The translations under genes and the position numbers were made by a program. A stretch of DNA of 64,000 nucleotides, from positions 372,001-436,000 of the forward strand of contig NZ_JAGTXM010000006.1 in NCBI RefSeq assembly GCF_018252635.1, in the 5' to 3' direction. The notes below the pieces were generated by a model. That model was not told the DNA's origin. It searched no databases and worked only from the letters and a program-made list of their open reading frames with translations. Positions within the stretch are counted from its first letter, which is position 1; every line of letters begins with the position of its first letter. Positions 61,026 to 64,000 of the stretch are shown one piece after another. The DNA comes from Citrobacter amalonaticus (GTDB lineage Bacteria; Pseudomonadota; Gammaproteobacteria; Enterobacterales; Enterobacteriaceae).

Positions 61026-62384
61026 ATGACTCAACGACGTGAACTACAAGCCCTGATCGATGCTGCTCCTGTCAGCAAGACTCAGTGGCGGGTGATCATC
61101 TGCTGCTTTCTGGTGGTCATGCTTGATGGTTTTGATACCGCAGCCATTGGCTTTATTGCACCCGATATTCGTACCCACTGGCAGTTAACTGCCGGAGACC
61201 TGGCCCCGCTGTTCGGTGCGGGTCTGTTAGGCCTGACGGCAGGGGCGTTACTGTGCGGACCGCTGTCTGACCGCTTCGGTCGTAAACGGGTGATTGAACT
61301 CTGCGTGGCGCTGTTTGGCGCGCTGAGCCTGCTCTCCGCCTTTTCGCCAGACCTGCAAACGCTGGTTATCCTGCGTTTTCTGACCGGTCTGGGCCTGGGG
61401 GGGGCCATGCCAAACACCATCACGATGACTTCTGAATACCTGCCTGCCCGCCGCCGCGGTGCGCTGGTCACCCTGATGTTCTGCGGCTTTACACTCGGTT
61501 CAGCAATGGGCGGGATTGTCAGCGCGCAGCTGGTGCCGGTTATCGGCTGGCACGGGATTCTGGTCCTCGGCGGCGTGTTACCGCTGATGCTGTTTTTCGT
61601 CCTGCTCGCCGTCCTGCCGGAATCTCCGCGCTGGCAGGTGCGTCGCCAGTTGCCGCAGGCAACCATCGCCAGAACGGTCAGCGCGATTACCGGCGAACGT
61701 TACGACAATACGCAGTTTTACCTCCAGGAGGCCGCGGCGATTGCCAAAGGCAGCATTCGCCAGCTGTTTGTTGGCCGTCAGTTGCCCATTACCCTGATGT
61801 TATGGGTGGTGTTCTTCATGAGCCTGTTAATCATCTATCTGTTGTCGAGCTGGATGCCGACGCTGTTGAACCATCGTGGAATTGATCTGCAACAGGCGTC
61901 CTGGGTGACGGCGGCGTTTCAGGTCGGCGGTACACTCGGCGCGCTGGCGCTGGGAGTACTAATGGATAAACACAATCCGTTTCGGGTGCTGGCTGTCAGC
62001 TATGCGCTGGGGGCGGTTTGCATCGTCATGATTGGTCTGAGCGAAAACGGTTTATGGCTGATGGCGCTGGCGATCTTCGGTACCGGGGTGGGTATCAGCG
62101 GATCGCAGGTAGGCCTCAACGCCTTAACCGCCACGCTCTATCCCACACAGAGTCGGGCGACGGGCGTGAGCTGGTCTAACGCGGTGGGACGCTGCGGCGC
62201 GATTGTCGGTTCGCTTTCCGGTGGCGTGATGATGGCGATGAATTTCTCTTTCGACACTCTGTTTTTCATTATCGCTGTTCCGGCGGCCATCAGCGCGGTG
62301 ATGTTAGCCGTACTGACAGTCGTTGTCCGCCAGTCAGCCTCTGTCCCTGACGTTTTGCCGCACGCAAGCGTCGTGAACGAATAA
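61026..62384 (+). CDS. mhbT: Aromatic acid:H+ symporter, probable 3-hydroxybenzoate/gentisate transporter
   Basis: This 452-residue MFS protein has 12 helices. It carries the AAHS hallmark in helix 1, [15 protein letters not shown] (acidic Asp residues needed for transport in PcaK relatives), and motif [13 protein letters not shown]. Placement before gentisate dioxygenase and after the LysR gene suggests import of 3-hydroxybenzoate or gentisate. Substrate is inferred. It ends 11 bp before the dioxygenase gene. Confidence 0.85.
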   Translation: MTQRRELQALIDAAPVSKTQWRVIICCFLVVMLDGFDTAAIGFIAPDIRTHWQLTAGDLAPLFGAGLLGLTAGALLCGPLSDRFGRKRVIELCVALFGALSLLSAFSPDLQTLVILRFLTGLGLGGAMPNTITMTSEYLPARRRGALVTLMFCGFTLGSAMGGIVSAQLVPVIGWHGILVLGGVLPLMLFFVLLAVLPESPRWQVRRQLPQATIARTVSAITGERYDNTQFYLQEAAAIAKGSIRQLFVGRQLPITLMLWVVFFMSLLIIYLLSSWMPTLLNHRGIDLQQASWVTAAFQVGGTLGALALGVLMDKHNPFRVLAVSYALGAVCIVMIGLSENGLWLMALAIFGTGVGISGSQVGLNALTATLYPTQSRATGVSWSNAVGRCGAIVGSLSGGVMMAMNFSFDTLFFIIAVPAAISAVMLAVLTVVVRQSASVPDVLPHASVVNE

Positions 62385-62395
62385 GGAGAATCCCT

Positions 62396-63433
62396 ATGTC
62401 AGACCATAATCAGGATGTTAAAAACAGCCGCCAGCAGTTTTACCAGCATATTTCGGGGCAGAACCTGACTCCGCTGTGGGAATCGCTGCACCATCTGGTG
62501 CCGCAAACGCCGAATCCGACCTGCGCGCCAGCGTACTGGAATTACCAGGAAATTCGCCCGCTACTGCTGGAAAGCGGCAACCTGATTGGCGCGAAAGAGG
62601 CGATTCGTCGCGTGCTGGTGCTGGAAAACCCGATGTTGCGCGGCCAGTCCTCTATTACGTCAACGCTGTACGCGGGATTACAGTTGATCATGCCGGGGGA
62701 GGTTGCACCCAGTCATCGTCATAACCAGTCGGCGTTACGCTTTATTGTGGAAGGGAAAGGCGCGTTCACTGCCGTGGACGGCGAGCGCACCCAGATGCAC
62801 ACCGGTGACTTTATTTTGACCCCACAGTGGCAATGGCACGATCACGGCAACCCTGGCGATGAGCCGGTGGTGTGGCTGGACGGTCTGGATCTGCCGCTGG
62901 TTAACATTCTGGGCTGCGGCTTTGCCGAGGATTACCCGGAAGATCAGCAGCCGGTCTCGCGCAAAGAGGGCGACTACCTGCCGCGCTATGCCGCCAACAT
63001 GCTTCCGTTACGCCATCAGAAAGGCAACTCCTCGCCGATTTTTAACTATCGCTATGACCGTAGTCGCGAAGCGCTACACGACCTGACCCATCTCGGCGAT
63101 GCCGACGAGTGGGATGGTTACAAAATGCGCTATGTCAACCCGGTAACCGGTGGCTACCCGATGCCATCAATGGGGACGTTCCTGCAACTGTTACCAAAAG
63201 GCTTCACCTCGCGGGCGGCGCGTACTACTGACAGCACCATTTACCACGTGGTTGAAGGAGCGGGAGACGTCACCATCGGCAATGAGACGTTCCATTTCTC
63301 AGCCAAAGATATTTTTGTCGTTCCGACCTGGCACAGTGTGTCGTTCAAAACCACCGATGAGACCGTTTTATTCAGTTTCTCGGACCGACCGGTACAGGAA
63401 GCCCTCGGGTTGTTCCGCGAAGCCCGTTATTAA
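62396..63433 (+). CDS. mhbD: Gentisate 1,2-dioxygenase
   Basis: This 345-residue bicupin dioxygenase has the N-terminal cupin Fe(II) ligands His107 and His109 (SHRHNQ) and a further histidine pair at 148 and 150 (WHDHGN). A second cupin domain is in the C-terminal half. It opens gentisate to maleylpyruvate. RBS AAGGAGAA before ATG 62396. It lies in the putative operon mhbTDH. Confidence 0.93.
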   Translation: MSDHNQDVKNSRQQFYQHISGQNLTPLWESLHHLVPQTPNPTCAPAYWNYQEIRPLLLESGNLIGAKEAIRRVLVLENPMLRGQSSITSTLYAGLQLIMPGEVAPSHRHNQSALRFIVEGKGAFTAVDGERTQMHTGDFILTPQWQWHDHGNPGDEPVVWLDGLDLPLVNILGCGFAEDYPEDQQPVSRKEGDYLPRYAANMLPLRHQKGNSSPIFNYRYDRSREALHDLTHLGDADEWDGYKMRYVNPVTGGYPMPSMGTFLQLLPKGFTSRAARTTDSTIYHVVEGAGDVTIGNETFHFSAKDIFVVPTWHSVSFKTTDETVLFSFSDRPVQEALGLFREARY

Positions 63434-63447
63434 TTTGGGAGAGAGCC

Positions 63448-64000
63448 ATGACTCAGTATGTATTTGCACCACAGGCCCCGATCACCGTACCGGTTGTCGG
63501 CAGCGATGCGCAGTTCCCCGTCCGTCGCGTGTACTGCGTGGGGCGCAACTATGCCGCCCATGCTCGCGAAATGGGCTTTGATCCGGACCGCGAGCCGCCG
63601 TTCTTTTTCTGTAAGCCTGCCGATGCGATTGTGCCGGTTGCCGCTGGCGAAACGTTAGCGCTGCCATACCCGTCGCAAACGGATAACTATCACTATGAAA
63701 TTGAGCTGGTGGTCGCCATCGGGAAAAAGGGCAGCGATATCCCGCTGGAAAACGCCCATGAGTATATCTGGGGCTATGCCACCGGCCTGGACATGACCCG
63801 TCGCGATCGTCAGATGGAAATGCGTCAGATGGGACGTCCGTGGGAAATTGGTAAAGCGTTCGATCTCTCTGCGCCCATTGCACCGCTGCATAAAGCGGAT
63901 GAGATTGCGGATATCACCTCAGCGCCTATCTGGTTACAGGTAAATGGCGACGATCATCAGCGCAGCGACATTCGCCATCTGATCTGGTCGGTGAATGAAA
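63448..64000 (+). CDS. mhbH: Fumarylacetoacetate hydrolase-family protein (fumarylpyruvate hydrolase), N-terminal part
   Basis: The frame runs from ATG 63448 (RBS GGGAGAGAG) off the right edge without a stop, 184 codons visible. It reads [16 protein letters not shown], then the FAH-family start [22 protein letters not shown] and the metal-binding segment [10 protein letters not shown]. In the gentisate route this enzyme splits fumarylpyruvate to fumarate and pyruvate. Maleylpyruvate isomerase and 3-hydroxybenzoate 6-hydroxylase genes are expected beyond the window. Confidence 0.9.
   Translation, partial: MTQYVFAPQAPITVPVVGSDAQFPVRRVYCVGRNYAAHAREMGFDPDREPPFFFCKPADAIVPVAAGETLALPYPSQTDNYHYEIELVVAIGKKGSDIPLENAHEYIWGYATGLDMTRRDRQMEMRQMGRPWEIGKAFDLSAPIAPLHKADEIADITSAPIWLQVNGDDHQRSDIRHLIWSVNE

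Overview
The window is chromosomal DNA from a member of the Enterobacteriaceae. Almost every gene has a close Escherichia coli K-12 counterpart in the same order (the ccm-narP-proL-yej-yei-fru-psu-lysP-cirA-folE-gal/mgl-cdd-yoh stretch near 48-49 min), with REP palindromes and E. coli-like Cra, CRP, Fur and Gal operators. A CigR-family gene and an mhb-type gentisate cluster, which K-12 lacks, point to the Citrobacter/Salmonella/Klebsiella side of the family. Citrobacter is my best guess, but the species cannot be fixed by reading alone.

Layout. 1-5907: cytochrome c maturation operon ccmA(partial)BCDEFGH. 5949-6596: narP, converging on it. 6620-9060: a short AT-richer accessory segment beside tRNA-Pro(GGG). 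It holds a membrane protein gene missing its 5' part, a cigR homologue and a decayed IS4-type transposase. 9066-12760: proL, yejM (LPS homeostasis), yejL, yejK and rplY. 12884-17399: radD, rsuA, bcr and yejG. 17403-22934: the YejABEF peptide ABC importer. 23031-27495: pdeN, mepS, lpxT and yeiR. 27612-31511: yeiQ and uxuA diverging from shared operators, then efpL and yeiW. 31508-36835: setB and the fructose PTS operon fruBKA. 37119-40319: pseudouridine catabolism psuKG and transporter psuT. 40409-44479: yeiI, nfo, yeiH and the divergent LysR gene yeiE. 44666-51455: lysP, cirA, yeiG, folE and yeiB. 51598-56528: galS and the galactose importer mglBAC. 56579-59860: yeiS, sanA, cdd and yohKJ. 59991-64000: LysR regulator, aromatic acid transporter, gentisate dioxygenase and the start of a fumarylpyruvate hydrolase gene, cut by the window end.

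Themes are envelope upkeep (yejM, mepS, lpxT, sanA), anaerobic respiration (ccm, narP) and scavenging of sugars, nucleosides, hexuronates, peptides and aromatic acids under local regulators. I did not find a clearly new defence or mobile system. The most unusual sequence features are a long hairpin that covers the nfo Shine-Dalgarno, the remnant island beside proL, the yeiQ/uxuA pairing with two UxuR/ExuR-like operators, and uncharacterised palindromes upstream of psuK, folE and mglB.
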